A stretch of DNA of 64,000 bases from Dinghuibacter silviterrae (GCF_004366355.1 NZ_SODV01000001.1:3658001-3722000); one strand, 5' to 3'; positions 36,661 through 46,531 are shown, counted from the stretch's first letter. The notes: generated by a model from the sequence alone, not told the origin. Numbers and translations: made by a program.

Positions 36661-39209
36661 TAGCGGAACGTCCCCGCCTTTATTAGCCGCTCCGGCTGTC
36701 CCGGCAACTTCAGCACCGCTTCGGTACCCGGGGGAAGCGTTACCCGGTATTCCCAACCCTTACCAGACGTTGTCCAGGCAGACGTGATCCGCCCATAGGG
36801 ACAATCATGCGAACAACTGAAGTACCCGACCCCTGGAATGATGTGCGGTTCCAGCAGGACCCTTCGGAAACCGGGGTTTGCCGGGTCCGGGCGTATACCC
36901 CCCAGCGCCTTGTACATCCAGGCGCTGATCTCGCCAAACATGATGTGGTTCCTGGAGATGTCGGTTTTGGCCTCCATAGGCCAGTTCTCCTGCAGGGCCG
37001 TAGCGCCGTTGACGATCCAGTATCCCCAGGAGGGCTCCTGGGTACTGCTTGCCAACTGGTAGGCCAGGCCGGCGTAGCCGTTTTCGGAGAGGGCGTTGAG
37101 GAGGGTCTTGGTGCCAAGGAGACCGACGTCGAGTGTGACGCCGTCGGCTTTGACGCGGCCGGCCAATCCCGCCGCGGTTTTGGCCTTAAGGTCGTCTGGT
37201 ACCAGTCCTCGGTACAACGCCGTGCTGAGCTCTGTTTGGAAGCCCTGGTCGTAGTTACCCGTGGCCGGGTCAAGGTATTTTTTGTTAAAGGCGTCTTTGA
37301 TGTGGTTGGCGAGGCTGTCGTAGTTACCATCCTTGCGGCGGAGGATTCGCGATATGTCTGCAAGGATTTTCGCATCGGTATAATAGAACGCGGTCGACGT
37401 GAAGGGGACCGGTGTCTGCGACTTTACCGGGATCCAGTCGCCCAGGCCCCAGGTGCAGATGCCGTCGGGGAAAAGGGACGCCAGATGGTCGACGTAGCGT
37501 TTGATGGCGTCGTAGTTCTGGGAAAGGATGGCCGTGTCGCCGTAGAAAAGGTATACTTCCCAGGGAATGATCGCTACCGAACTGGTCCAGTCCGGGCCGT
37601 TGCCCCATTCGTATCCCCAGCCGTCAGACGGGATGATGCTGGGGAGCACGCCGTTGGGTTGTTGTTCGTCGCGGTGGTCGGCCAGCCATTTTTCGTAGAC
37701 GGTGATGCCGTCGAAGTTGTAGAGACCGGTCTCGACCGCGGTATGCGCGTCACCGGTCCAACCGTTCTTCTCGCGTTGCGGACAATCCGTGGGATAACCG
37801 AAAAGGTTGGACAGGTATGAATTGTTGGTCGCGGCCCAGATCTTTTGGAGGATGCTGTCCGAGGTTTGAATGTCGCCGGAGGGTTTCACATCGGAGTGCA
37901 TGACATAGGCCTTGAGGCGCTCTATGACGATGGGTTTGCTGGCCTTTACCTCCACATATTGGAAGCCTTTGTAGTTGAAAGCCGGGCTGAAGGTTTCTGT
38001 GGGCGCGCCCTTGCAAATGTATATATCCGTCTGAAACGGATCGGTGTCATCGGTGGGCCGGTAATGGACATTGATGTTGGACTGGTCGACATGGCCGGTA
38101 GGGTAGAGGCGTTCGCCGTGGGTGAGGGTGACGATGGTACCCCGGGGCGCTTGAAGGGTTATTTCGGAAACGCCGGCGATATTCTTCTTTAAGGCGAAAA
38201 CCACGTCCGTATCGCTGAATGGCCGGATGACCCTTGCGTCGAGTGTATCGACACGGCGGATGGGCACCATGGCCTCGGCCACGATGTGTTTGGAGGGGGC
38301 GTCTGCGTATTCCGGCTGCCGCCAGGCCGTGTCGACGCCCTCGTTATCGTTCCAGTGGGGGATTTCCTTATTCGCATCGTAGTGCTCGCCGGTATAGATG
38401 CTGTTGAAGATCGTTGGCCCCAGGGTGGTGCGCCAGTCCTTCCCGGTGGAGATGGTTTCGACCGTCCCATCGGTGTACGTTAGCCGAAGGTCCATACAAA
38501 ACGACGGTCGCCCCCTCCAGGGGGCCTTGTCGAAATACCAGACTGCCGTCGACTGGAGGTTGTACCAACCGTTGCCCAGCTCGACGCCGATGGTGTTTTT
38601 GCCGGCTTGGATGTCTTTGGTCACGTCATAGGTGACGTACAGGTTCCGCCGGTCGAAACGGGTATACATGGGGTCGAGCGCACGGTCGCCAATTCTTTGC
38701 CCATTGATGTACAGTTGATAAAGACCGGCCACTGCTATATAGGCGCGGGCGGATGCCAGGGTTTTGGCCGTTGTAAAGGTCTTCCTGTACAACGCGGCGG
38801 GTTTCAAGCCCGTGTTACGGGTATCGTAAATCCAGGAGCCCTTCCAGTGTGCTTCCACCATCATGCCCGTTTCGAAGACCGCCGTCGCCGGGGTTCCGGC
38901 CCGGCCGTCCCGGTCCCAGGTTTGGACCGTCCAATAGTACCTGGTAAACGGCTGCAAAGGAGCGCCGGTATAGGGGACGAGCTGGGCAGTGGAGGCGATT
39001 TTGCCGGACGACCATACCGCGCCTTGTCCGGTACGCACGGTGATCCTGTAAGCCGTTTGGGCGCCCTGGCTCAACTGCCAGGAAAAGCGCGGGCGCGGGG
39101 CATCAATCCCCAGGGGACCGGACAGGTGTTCGCATTCCAGGTTTGTTTGGGCGGTGGCGGCCGCCGTTACGGCCAGTGTGGCAATGGCAAGACAGGTGCG
39201 TAGGAACAT
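36639..39209 (-). CDS. Alpha-L-rhamnosidase, glycoside hydrolase family 78
   Basis: 856 residues with a signal peptide at about 1-20 (FLRTCLAIATLAVTAAATAQ). GH78 layout: Fn3-like N terminus (APRPRFSWQLSQGAQTAYRI), a rhamnosidase N domain (ALYRKTFTTAKTLASARAYI ... GDRALDPMYTRFDRRNLYVT), then the (alpha/alpha)6 barrel with the catalytic stretch GYPTDCPQREKNGWTGDAHT, DGWGYEWGNGPDWTS, and IMFGEISAWMYKALGGI with the late Glu. Inverting release of terminal L-rhamnose from pectic glycans or glycosides, probably in the periplasm. It lies 54 bases downstream of an FtsX-type permease gene and has its own -7 element. Confidence 0.92.
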   Translation of the reverse strand: MFLRTCLAIATLAVTAAATAQTNLECEHLSGPLGIDAPRPRFSWQLSQGAQTAYRITVRTGQGAVWSSGKIASTAQLVPYTGAPLQPFTRYYWTVQTWDRDGRAGTPATAVFETGMMVEAHWKGSWIYDTRNTGLKPAALYRKTFTTAKTLASARAYIAVAGLYQLYINGQRIGDRALDPMYTRFDRRNLYVTYDVTKDIQAGKNTIGVELGNGWYNLQSTAVWYFDKAPWRGRPSFCMDLRLTYTDGTVETISTGKDWRTTLGPTIFNSIYTGEHYDANKEIPHWNDNEGVDTAWRQPEYADAPSKHIVAEAMVPIRRVDTLDARVIRPFSDTDVVFALKKNIAGVSEITLQAPRGTIVTLTHGERLYPTGHVDQSNINVHYRPTDDTDPFQTDIYICKGAPTETFSPAFNYKGFQYVEVKASKPIVIERLKAYVMHSDVKPSGDIQTSDSILQKIWAATNNSYLSNLFGYPTDCPQREKNGWTGDAHTAVETGLYNFDGITVYEKWLADHRDEQQPNGVLPSIIPSDGWGYEWGNGPDWTSSVAIIPWEVYLFYGDTAILSQNYDAIKRYVDHLASLFPDGICTWGLGDWIPVKSQTPVPFTSTAFYYTDAKILADISRILRRKDGNYDSLANHIKDAFNKKYLDPATGNYDQGFQTELSTALYRGLVPDDLKAKTAAGLAGRVKADGVTLDVGLLGTKTLLNALSENGYAGLAYQLASSTQEPSWGYWIVNGATALQENWPMEAKTDISRNHIMFGEISAWMYKALGGIRPDPANPGFRRVLLEPHIIPGVGYFSCSHDCPYGRITSAWTTSGKGWEYRVTLPPGTEAVLKLPGQPERLIKAGTFRYQAPEER

Positions 39210-39213
39210 GGAG

Positions 39214-39221
39214 TAAAGCTA
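39214..39221 (-). promoter_or_regulatory. -7 element TAGCTTTA for the GH78 gene
   Basis: Minus-strand TAGCTTTA matches TAnnTTTR and lies four bases before the ATG at 39209, so a leaderless transcript is possible even though a same-strand gene lies upstream. Confidence 0.4.
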
Positions 39222-39263
39222 AGGAAGCGGCTCTATATAACTCTACTGGCCTTTCCTGCTTAC

Positions 39264-41705
39264 TCATTCCACCCTCAAACTTTTCACCGGGTTGGCCCTC
39301 GCCGCGCGAATGGTCTGCAAGCTGACGGTGAGCAGCGCAATCACCGTCGCCGCGACACCGGCCAGCACAAAGATCCACCACGGCATCGACGTACGATAGG
39401 CGAAGTTCTGCAGCCATTGATGCGCACCCCAGCCCGCCAGCGGCGCCGCAATGACGGTCGACAGCCCCACCAAAAGGACGAATTCCCTCGACAGCAAGGT
39501 GACCAGTTGGGGAACACCCGCCCCTAGTACTTTTCGGATGCCGATCTCCCGCGTCCGCTGGTTGGCATTGAACGCCGCAAGACCAAAAAGGCCCATACAG
39601 GAGATAAAGATGGCGATGCCCATGGCGATGTTGAGGATCTGCGATGTCTGCCGTTCCTGCGTGTACAACTGTTCCAGCGATTCGTCAAAGAACCGGGACT
39701 GAAACAGGGCTCCCGGGTATAATTTTTTAAAGACCGATTCCATGTTTGTCATCAGTGTCTTTACCTCGGCCGCGGAGAGGCCGGTGCTGGAAAGTTTTAC
39801 GCTCAGTTGGGCCCCGGCGCCTGCGTCTGAGGTGAAGACAAAGGGTCGTATCTTCTGATGTAAATCGTCCGAATGGAAATCCTTTACGATCCCGATAATA
39901 GTCGCCGATCCCCGAACGCCAATCAACTGACGGCCAAGGGCATCGGCCGGCCGGTGGAAACCCAGGGCCCTCGCCGCTGATTCATTCAGGATATAAGCCC
40001 GGTAGCCAGGTCGCGCTACATCCGAGAGATAGAAATTTCTCCCGGCGACCAGCGTCATCCCGTATAAGGATATATAGCCGGTGTCTATATCGTCCCCTCC
40101 CGGTAGGATCGTCACGTCCGAGGCTCCCTTATATTCAAGAGCAATACCGAGCAGCATATGGTTGAGCGATTCGGGATCGGCTGTGTTGAGGCTCACTTGC
40201 CGCACACCCGCCAGATGGCGGATTTCGGTGGCGAGGACATCTTTCCGGTTGTTGGGCTGGCCCCACGGAATATCGATTGTGACGATGGCGTCTTTATTAA
40301 AACCCAGGTCCGTATTGAGCATGTAATGGATCTGCCGCCCTACCATCATGGTGCCGATGATAAAGAGCAGACTCACCGTAAACTGGAAAACAATAAGGCC
40401 CTTGCGGAGGTAGCTTTTGGCGTTGAGCTGCCGGACACCCTGTCCCTTAAGGCTGGTTGCCGGCAGGAAAGAAGAGAGTGCCCGCCCGGGATACCAGCCG
40501 GCGATCAGACAGGTGACAAAGACCGTAGTGCCTATAAAGAGCCATGTATGGGGGTCAGCCGCGTGTAGCCGGACGCCTTCCGGAATAAAGCCATGAAGGA
40601 CTTTAATAACAGGATTGGCGAGCAGGAGGGCGACTGCCATAGCAGCGACAACGATGATGCCGGTTTCGATGAGGAATTGCCGGACAATACCGCCGACGCT
40701 ACTACCCATGACTTTCCGTATGCCTACTTCTTTTGCCCGCAGTATCGACTGGGCCGTAGATAAGTTGATGAAGTTGATAGCGGCAATGACCAGGATGAAG
40801 AGGGCAATGCCGGCCAGCGCAAACAGTGTAGGCTTATGTGCCCGGCGGCCATAGGTATCTCCATAAGCCGCATTAAAATGGATGTCTGCAAGCGGTTGCA
40901 GCAACAGGCTGGTCTTCATCCGATGCCGTTTGAAAAAGGCGGTGAATTGCTCTTCCGCCTGGGCGGTTGTCGTACCGGGAGCCAGCTTGACGTAGATATT
41001 TATATTGCTCCCCGACATGCTCCAGTTTTGGATATTCGTATTGAGAAAGCTGCGTTCGAGGGTACTATAGGAGATAAGGTCTTTGAAGCCAAAGTCTGTA
41101 TGCTGTTCCCAGTCCTTCACGATCCCTGTGACGGAAACCGTCAGCGAATCTTCATACACAACGGAACGCCCCATCCAGTCTTCAGGCGTTCCGCCCTGGA
41201 AATAGCGCTTCGCCTCCGATTCCGTCAGCACGACCGAGAACGGTTTCAGCAGGGCCGTCGCGGGATCGCCCGCCAGCCACTGATAATGGAAGATTTTCAG
41301 ATAGTCCGTATCGGCAAACGTAATATGATACGTTTGGTCGCCACTGATGGCAGGTATGACCCGGGCCGGCTGCCCCGCTCTCGGGATCAGCACACGGGTG
41401 TCATCGGTAAACAGGGTGGTCACAGCGCTAAAGCCGGTGGCCTCATGGCGCAAGGCGGGGCCAAGGGGACCCGACATTGCCGCATCATTGCTTTGTATGT
41501 CACTGCCGTTGTTCCTTGGAGGCACCAGCCGGTAGATCCGGTCGGCGTCCGCATGGAACTTGTCGTAGCTGAATTCAAACGCCACATACAGGTAGATCAC
41601 CACGCAGGACAGGATGCCGAAGGTGAGCCCAAGGATGTTGATGGCAGTCGTCAACTTATGCCGGCCCAGGCGGCGCAGGGCGAAAAGCAGCTGTTTTTTG
41701 ATCAT
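39264..41705 (-). CDS. FtsX/MacB-type ABC transporter permease
   Basis: 813 residues. Bacteroidota double-FtsX layout: KKQLLFALRRLGRHKLTTAI with the first span, a large periplasmic MacB-like domain (about 50-290), three spans near 300-430, a second span plus periplasmic domain (about 440-690), then GIRKVLGAGVPQLVTLLSRE and FVLLVGLSTVIAAPLAGWGA before the end ARANPVKSLRVE. No ATP-binding subunit is encoded nearby. It starts 4 bases after the hydrolase stop, so they are one operon. Members export peptides, lipoproteins or drugs; the substrate here is unknown. Confidence 0.9.
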   Translation of the reverse strand: MIKKQLLFALRRLGRHKLTTAINILGLTFGILSCVVIYLYVAFEFSYDKFHADADRIYRLVPPRNNGSDIQSNDAAMSGPLGPALRHEATGFSAVTTLFTDDTRVLIPRAGQPARVIPAISGDQTYHITFADTDYLKIFHYQWLAGDPATALLKPFSVVLTESEAKRYFQGGTPEDWMGRSVVYEDSLTVSVTGIVKDWEQHTDFGFKDLISYSTLERSFLNTNIQNWSMSGSNINIYVKLAPGTTTAQAEEQFTAFFKRHRMKTSLLLQPLADIHFNAAYGDTYGRRAHKPTLFALAGIALFILVIAAINFINLSTAQSILRAKEVGIRKVMGSSVGGIVRQFLIETGIIVVAAMAVALLLANPVIKVLHGFIPEGVRLHAADPHTWLFIGTTVFVTCLIAGWYPGRALSSFLPATSLKGQGVRQLNAKSYLRKGLIVFQFTVSLLFIIGTMMVGRQIHYMLNTDLGFNKDAIVTIDIPWGQPNNRKDVLATEIRHLAGVRQVSLNTADPESLNHMLLGIALEYKGASDVTILPGGDDIDTGYISLYGMTLVAGRNFYLSDVARPGYRAYILNESAARALGFHRPADALGRQLIGVRGSATIIGIVKDFHSDDLHQKIRPFVFTSDAGAGAQLSVKLSSTGLSAAEVKTLMTNMESVFKKLYPGALFQSRFFDESLEQLYTQERQTSQILNIAMGIAIFISCMGLFGLAAFNANQRTREIGIRKVLGAGVPQLVTLLSREFVLLVGLSTVIAAPLAGWGAHQWLQNFAYRTSMPWWIFVLAGVAATVIALLTVSLQTIRAARANPVKSLRVE

Positions 41706-41709
41706 GACT

Positions 41710-42363
41710 CTAACGATTTATTATCTGAAACCGTGCCCATTTTTCCGTGGGATCTATCCACAGATCCAAGGCTTTAAACAGAAAACCGTGGTGTAGGTTT
41801 GTATGTAACGTTATTTCTTTTAAGCTGGCAAATGATGAATTTTTACATCGGGGCTGTGTTGATAGGGGGATGTTCCCTGTATCCGATGCTTCGGTAATCG
41901 ACAGCATCCGTCCATACAGCCTGATATTGTCGTCGTCGTCCAAGTCATTTTTGAAAGAACTGCCTATAAAGACAAAATTCAATTGCTTGTTTTTCATAAG
42001 ACTGGACACGTATTGTGCAATATAGCCCCCTTTTGATGTGCCGACAACCGTGATGCGTGAAGGGTTGATCCCGGCATGTAATAAACTGTCAATTTGCGCT
42101 GCTGCCTTTTCCGCATAGATTTTTACATCCGTGTTAGGTTTCCTTTTTTCACTGATGACGACAAAGCCATCATTTGTAAAATGACCTAAAATTTCTTTGT
42201 ATTCAGCGCGCCCGTATGAAGGGTGTTTTTCCAAAGGGCCATGTTCTTCAACAAATTTGTTGTGCAAGAAAAAGATATACCTGCTGCTGTCAATTGCCTG
42301 CTGGCCCTTTGCGGGTAGTGAAAGATTTGCCAATAGCAGTAAGGGGACTACAAAGATTTTCAT
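41710..42363 (-). CDS. Secreted alpha/beta hydrolase-like protein
   Basis: 217 residues, with a signal peptide at about 1-20 (FVVPLLLLANLSLPAKG). IFFLHNKFVEEHGPLEKHPS starts the fold; ITVVGTSKGGYIAQYVSSLM carries a G-T-S-K-G-G nucleophile elbow; FVFIGSSFKNDLDDDDNIRL follows; and TLHTNLHHGFLFKALDLWID near the end probably provides the catalytic His. A small serine hydrolase of unknown substrate acting outside the cytoplasm. First gene of an operon with the permease. Confidence 0.75.
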   Translation of the reverse strand: MKIFVVPLLLLANLSLPAKGQQAIDSSRYIFFLHNKFVEEHGPLEKHPSYGRAEYKEILGHFTNDGFVVISEKRKPNTDVKIYAEKAAAQIDSLLHAGINPSRITVVGTSKGGYIAQYVSSLMKNKQLNFVFIGSSFKNDLDDDDNIRLYGRMLSITEASDTGNIPLSTQPRCKNSSFASLKEITLHTNLHHGFLFKALDLWIDPTEKWARFQIINR

Positions 42364-42546
42364 GTGTGGAGGTTGGGAGTTAGTAATATATGGAATTTTA
42401 TGATTCCTTTATGTATCATCCGCTTTTACCGCAGTTATTCCTATTTCAATGCAGTTATTGAATGGATCACTTACCGACACTAGTCTGGGAGAAAAATTAT
42501 TAGATTTGAAAAGTAACCAATCGTAAACTTTAAACTATTTATTTCA

Positions 42547-42759
42547 ATGACAAAGCTCAAATTGAGTACCCTGGGAATGGGTGCCGGCGAAGCCCTTAGT
42601 AAGACGCAGATGAAAAGCATCAAGGCCGGAACAATGTATTGCTGCGGAACCGGCGGTAAATCGTTTTGCGATGAAAGCGCAAGTCTTGTAGCCGCGTGGG
42701 CTGACTTCTGGACCACTGCGGGGCACAACGTGGCTTGCTTTGTCCCGGAGGAGGCTTAA
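42547..42759 (+). CDS. RiPP/bacteriocin-like precursor peptide with double-glycine-type leader
   Basis: 70 residues. The first 28 (TKLKLSTLGMGAGEALSKTQ then MKSIKAG) follow the Bacteroidota leader pattern for natural-product precursors: a KLxL start, LSxxQMKxI and a terminal G-G-like AG site. The core of about 42 residues has four Cys (YCC, SFC, VAC) plus Ser/Thr that could be modified or form disulfides. No lanthionine synthetase, radical SAM enzyme or peptidase-containing exporter is seen within the window. An FtsX-type permease gene is convergent just downstream. It has a terminator of its own. Confidence 0.6.
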   Translation: MTKLKLSTLGMGAGEALSKTQMKSIKAGTMYCCGTGGKSFCDESASLVAAWADFWTTAGHNVACFVPEEA

Positions 42760-42772
42760 AAACGAGCTCAAA

Positions 42773-42804
42773 GTGAAATGCCCCCTTTTAGGGGGCGATT
42801 TCAC
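42773..42804. terminator. Bidirectional terminator between precursor peptide and permease genes
   Basis: GTGAAATGCCCCC pairs with GGGGGCGATTTCAC (one bulge) around TTTTA, followed by CTCCGTTTTT on the plus strand. It overlaps the stop codon of the convergent permease gene. Confidence 0.8.
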
Positions 42805-45224
42805 TCCGTTTTTAAACTTTTCACCGGATTGGCCATGGCCGCCTTGATGGCCTGAAGACTGACCGTAATCAATGCGCTCATCAAGGTGGCCAGTCCGGCG
42901 ATTACAAAAACCCACCAACCGATATTGACACGATAGGCAAAACTTTCAAGCCACTTATTCATTGCCCACCAGGCAACAGGAAAGCCAATCAGGGAGGCAA
43001 TACACACCAACCTGACAAATTCCTTTGACAGCAGCGACACAATCCGGCCCACGCTGGCGCCCAGCACCTTCCGGATGCCGATCTCTTTGGTTCGCTGTTC
43101 TGCCGCATAGGTAATCAACCCAAACAGGCCAAGGCATGCAATAAATATGGCGAATACCGCAAATGTGGTGAAGAGTTTGCCGGTCTGCTGCTCTGCATTG
43201 TACAAGTTGTTGAAATCATTGTCCATAAACGTATAACTGAGGGGTAGGCCCGGCGCCATGCTGTTCCATTTGTCCTGAATTTGGCTTATTAAGGAGGGAA
43301 TATCGTTGTTTTTGAAACGGAGAACAATGTTACCCCAGCTTTGCTCCAAACGCATCACCATCGGGCCGATCTTATCATGCATGGAGCTGAAATTGAAATC
43401 TTTCACAATGCCAATTACATGAAATGCCTTTGGCTTGTTGCTGTCACCCGGGAGATACAATTTTGCACCAGAAAGGTCCCTCCATCCCAGCATTTTTGCC
43501 GCCGTTTCATTTAGAATGAGTCCTGTAGAATCCGTCTTATATTCCGTCGAGAAATTTCTTCCATTTTCGATATGCATGCCCAGTGCGGGAATATAATTTT
43601 CGTCCACATAGATACTTGTCATTATAATGACATTTTGGGCATTTAACGTCGGATCACGGAACCAGCCCCTCTGATTAAGATTGCCTCCTCCTACCGTTGG
43701 AAGGTCAGCGGATATGGATGCCTGCTCCACGCCCGGCAGGCTTAACAATTCCTCCCTGAATGTATGGATCCGTTTATCCAGGTTTTCCGTGTTGTGCAGC
43801 ACCAGGACGTGCTCGCGATCATACCCGATTTTCCTGCTTCGGATATAGCCCAACTGGTTGTAAATAACAATGGTGCCAATGATGAGTATTATTGAAGTAC
43901 TAAATTGGAAAACGACCAGGCTGCTGCGTAGCCAGCCGTGTTTGAATCCCGAAGCAATGGAACCCTTCAGTACCCGGATAGGATTAAAGGAAGACAGATA
44001 AAAGGCAGGATAGCTTCCCGCGGCGCATCCGACAACAAAAGCCAGCGTGATCAGTGTGGGAAGCAGCCATGAGGTGAACAAGATGTCGACGTGCATTTGT
44101 TTGCCCGAAACCTGGTTGAACAACGGGATTAATAATGACGATAGCGCTAAAGCCAGTAATAAGGCAAGATAGCTCATCAAAACAGATTCAACCAGGAACT
44201 GCATGATCAGGTTGTTTCTCGTTGAGCCCGACACCTTTCTTATGCCGACTTCTTTGGCCCTGTTCGCAGAACGGGACGTGGAGAGGTTCATGAAATTTAC
44301 ACAGGCAATGATCAGTATGACAATGGCAATAACGGAAAATATGTATACGTAGTTGATGTTCCCGTTGGCTTCGAACTCAAAAGTTTTGTCAGAGTGCAAA
44401 TGAATATCCGTCAGGGGCATCAAATGATAACGGAAATAGTCCCCACGTCCTTGCAAATCATGAATGGATGAATGAAAGGCTCCTTCCAGTTGTTTCGATA
44501 GATAGGTGTTTACAGTCTCATCGACACGGCTTTGGATGTCCGATTGTTTAACTCCGGGTTTTACCAGGATGTAGCTATGGATGCCATTGGTCAACCAATC
44601 ACTACCCTGACCCGGCCAGATTTCATGAAACGGCCGGATAAAGCTGAAATGAAAATGAGATTGCCGGGGAAAATCTTTTATTACGCCCGTTATCTTGCAA
44701 TTTTCAGCATTGTCTATGTACAATGTCTTTCCGATCACGTCGGTGCTGTTGAAATATCTCCGGGCAGTTGTTTCATCGATCACCACCGAATTCGGCTCAT
44801 TCAATGCCGTCAAAGGATCGCCGGCGATCATCGGAGCCGTAAAGACCTTAAAAAAGGTCGAGTCCGCCAGTACGGAATGATGTTCCTGGATATTTTGATT
44901 CCCCTTTCTGACCAATATATCATACTCAAAACTTAGCCGCACGAATTGCTCAATCATCGGGTAGTCCTTTGCAAGTGTCCCCGGCATCGGGTTGGGCGAC
45001 GTAGCCGAGTTAAAGAGCGTACCATTCATAAAGAGGTCGGCGTCCAGGCGGTATATGCGGTCTGCGTTTTCATTGTATCTATCGTAACCGCATTCGTCCG
45101 TCACATACAATGTGATCAACAGGCAAACCGCAAGGCCTGCGGCAAGCCCGATGATATTGATGGCGGAGAAAAACTTATTTCTCCAGAGGGTGCGCAACGC
45201 GATTTTCCAGTAGTTTTTATACAT
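42801..45224 (-). CDS. FtsX/MacB-type ABC transporter permease
   Basis: 807 residues from the ATG at 45224 (MYKNYWKIALRTLWRNKFFS), the usual start of the family; an ATG five codons upstream is also in frame. First span AINIIGLAAGLAVCLLITLY, periplasmic MacB-like domain to about 285, central spans (VIAIVILIIACVNFMNLSTS), a second periplasmic domain with NQRGWFRDPTLNAQ, then GLITYAAEQRTKEIGIRKVL and AMANPVKSLKTE at the end. Same architecture as the permease 3 kb to the left, but clearly diverged. No ATPase nearby. Confidence 0.9.
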   Translation of the reverse strand: MYKNYWKIALRTLWRNKFFSAINIIGLAAGLAVCLLITLYVTDECGYDRYNENADRIYRLDADLFMNGTLFNSATSPNPMPGTLAKDYPMIEQFVRLSFEYDILVRKGNQNIQEHHSVLADSTFFKVFTAPMIAGDPLTALNEPNSVVIDETTARRYFNSTDVIGKTLYIDNAENCKITGVIKDFPRQSHFHFSFIRPFHEIWPGQGSDWLTNGIHSYILVKPGVKQSDIQSRVDETVNTYLSKQLEGAFHSSIHDLQGRGDYFRYHLMPLTDIHLHSDKTFEFEANGNINYVYIFSVIAIVILIIACVNFMNLSTSRSANRAKEVGIRKVSGSTRNNLIMQFLVESVLMSYLALLLALALSSLLIPLFNQVSGKQMHVDILFTSWLLPTLITLAFVVGCAAGSYPAFYLSSFNPIRVLKGSIASGFKHGWLRSSLVVFQFSTSIILIIGTIVIYNQLGYIRSRKIGYDREHVLVLHNTENLDKRIHTFREELLSLPGVEQASISADLPTVGGGNLNQRGWFRDPTLNAQNVIIMTSIYVDENYIPALGMHIENGRNFSTEYKTDSTGLILNETAAKMLGWRDLSGAKLYLPGDSNKPKAFHVIGIVKDFNFSSMHDKIGPMVMRLEQSWGNIVLRFKNNDIPSLISQIQDKWNSMAPGLPLSYTFMDNDFNNLYNAEQQTGKLFTTFAVFAIFIACLGLFGLITYAAEQRTKEIGIRKVLGASVGRIVSLLSKEFVRLVCIASLIGFPVAWWAMNKWLESFAYRVNIGWWVFVIAGLATLMSALITVSLQAIKAAMANPVKSLKTE

Positions 45225-45352
45225 ACACCGATACGCCATCCAATGACGTGCCCGTTTTGTAAATCGATGATAATCTTATAGTTGCGTTTGTGGATGGCGC
45301 TGGAAATGTGCGCTTTTGGTACAAGAGGTGATCATTTTCGGGTCAATGGCGC

Positions 45353-45835
45353 CTATTGCGGGACAATGACGTCGTTTTGATCCAGGGTCAGCAGCCATTT
45401 GTTTTGCTTTTTGACTAGGATGTATGTTTTCATGTACCGTTCGTTATGGTGTTTGACCCCCTGTGGGAATTCATAGTCGCCAACCTGATGGACAACGAGG
45501 GCCATGGCAACGGTAGGGCTCAGAAACCGGACAGCCGTGCTTTCCGTGGTCATCGCAGCGCCTTTCAAAATGGTGGATTGCAACGGAAGCAATTCTTTCA
45601 AAACGGAGTCCCGCCCATAGGTGATTCCTCCAATCGGATTGATATGTACCCAATCCTGGGTAGTATAGGAATCGACTTTCAGATACCGTCCGTCGTTAAA
45701 GTCGTCCTGAAAAGAGGCTACCACGTTTTTTACGGCTTGCTCATCTTTTGAGCCCTGCCCAAAGGAAGGCCTTGACCATAAGAGTGCGAACGTGACCAGT
45801 GTGAAGACCGTCAGGGTGTTTGTTTTAATTGTCAT
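45353..45835 (-). CDS. Secreted SnoaL/DUF4440-like protein
   Basis: 160 residues, with a signal peptide at about 1-26 (LTVFTLVTFALLWSRPSFG). EQAVKNVVASFQDDFNDGRY, then DSYTTQDWVHINPIGGITYG, TAVRFLSPTVAMALVVHQVG and KNKWLLTLDQNDVIVPQ follow the NTF2-like fold. Similar in layout to the secreted protein at 18839-19303. Function unknown. It stands alone, with an upstream CTACTTTTAG (TAnnTTTR) about 20 bases before the start. Confidence 0.75.
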   Translation of the reverse strand: MTIKTNTLTVFTLVTFALLWSRPSFGQGSKDEQAVKNVVASFQDDFNDGRYLKVDSYTTQDWVHINPIGGITYGRDSVLKELLPLQSTILKGAAMTTESTAVRFLSPTVAMALVVHQVGDYEFPQGVKHHNERYMKTYILVKKQNKWLLTLDQNDVIVPQ

Positions 45836-45957
45836 TGTGGTGGATTTTAGGTCTAAAAGTAGATGGAAGGCGGGCGCAAGAAAACCCGAAACTTGCGATG
45901 TTTCGTTTTGCCGATTGTTGAATTACCAGGTGCGCAAAGAGACGCGCCGTGACAGCG

Positions 45958-46461
45958 CTATTGTAACGGATAAGTCATTTTCGTCTGCCATCGGCCTGCA
46001 CCAATTTGCTCAATCAAGGACACTTCGTTGAACGTCAAACAGGTTGGCAAATCCATTGTCCGTATCACCTCAAAGATGTCGTCGGTGCAACAGGAATTTC
46101 TCGGATGCATCAATGTTATATGGGGTACAATTTGCCTGATGAGGTCAGTTGCGCCCTGCAGAATTTTTTTTCTCAGCTGGTGGAACTCGTTGTTGGCTGT
46201 CGCGCCTGGTAGGAAGACGCCCTTCCCGTTGTCGAACCTCGCAACCCCGGCAAATTTTATGGTTACCGGTTGTGCGTCGAGTTTCCGGAGATTCTCTACT
46301 ATCTTTTCAAGATTCACTAGTTCATCTTCCCGGCAAAGAGTGACATGGCTTTGGATCAATGTACACTGTACAGGATTGAATTTTTCCCGGACTGATTCGA
46401 TTCGAATCGCGTCATTTTCTTCAACGAACAAAGTTAATTGACGCCTGATGTTGTTGGACAT
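45958..46461 (-). CDS. 2'-5' RNA ligase/2H phosphoesterase family protein
   Basis: 167 residues. Two HxT motifs define the 2H superfamily: H39-V-T-L in IQSHVTLCRED and H114-I-T-L in IVPHITLMHPR. Between them lies the KFAGVARFDNGKGVFLPG strand pair typical of the LigT-like fold. Soluble, no signal peptide. Family members hydrolyse cyclic phosphodiesters or ligate RNA ends; the substrate here cannot be predicted. Confidence 0.85.
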   Translation of the reverse strand: MSNNIRRQLTLFVEENDAIRIESVREKFNPVQCTLIQSHVTLCREDELVNLEKIVENLRKLDAQPVTIKFAGVARFDNGKGVFLPGATANNEFHQLRKKILQGATDLIRQIVPHITLMHPRNSCCTDDIFEVIRTMDLPTCLTFNEVSLIEQIGAGRWQTKMTYPLQ

Positions 46462-46531
46462 ATTAACTGCTCCTGACCGGGTAGCGCTGTGTTTTTACAT
46501 GCCTAATCTACAGAAATATTCGTGATGAGGA

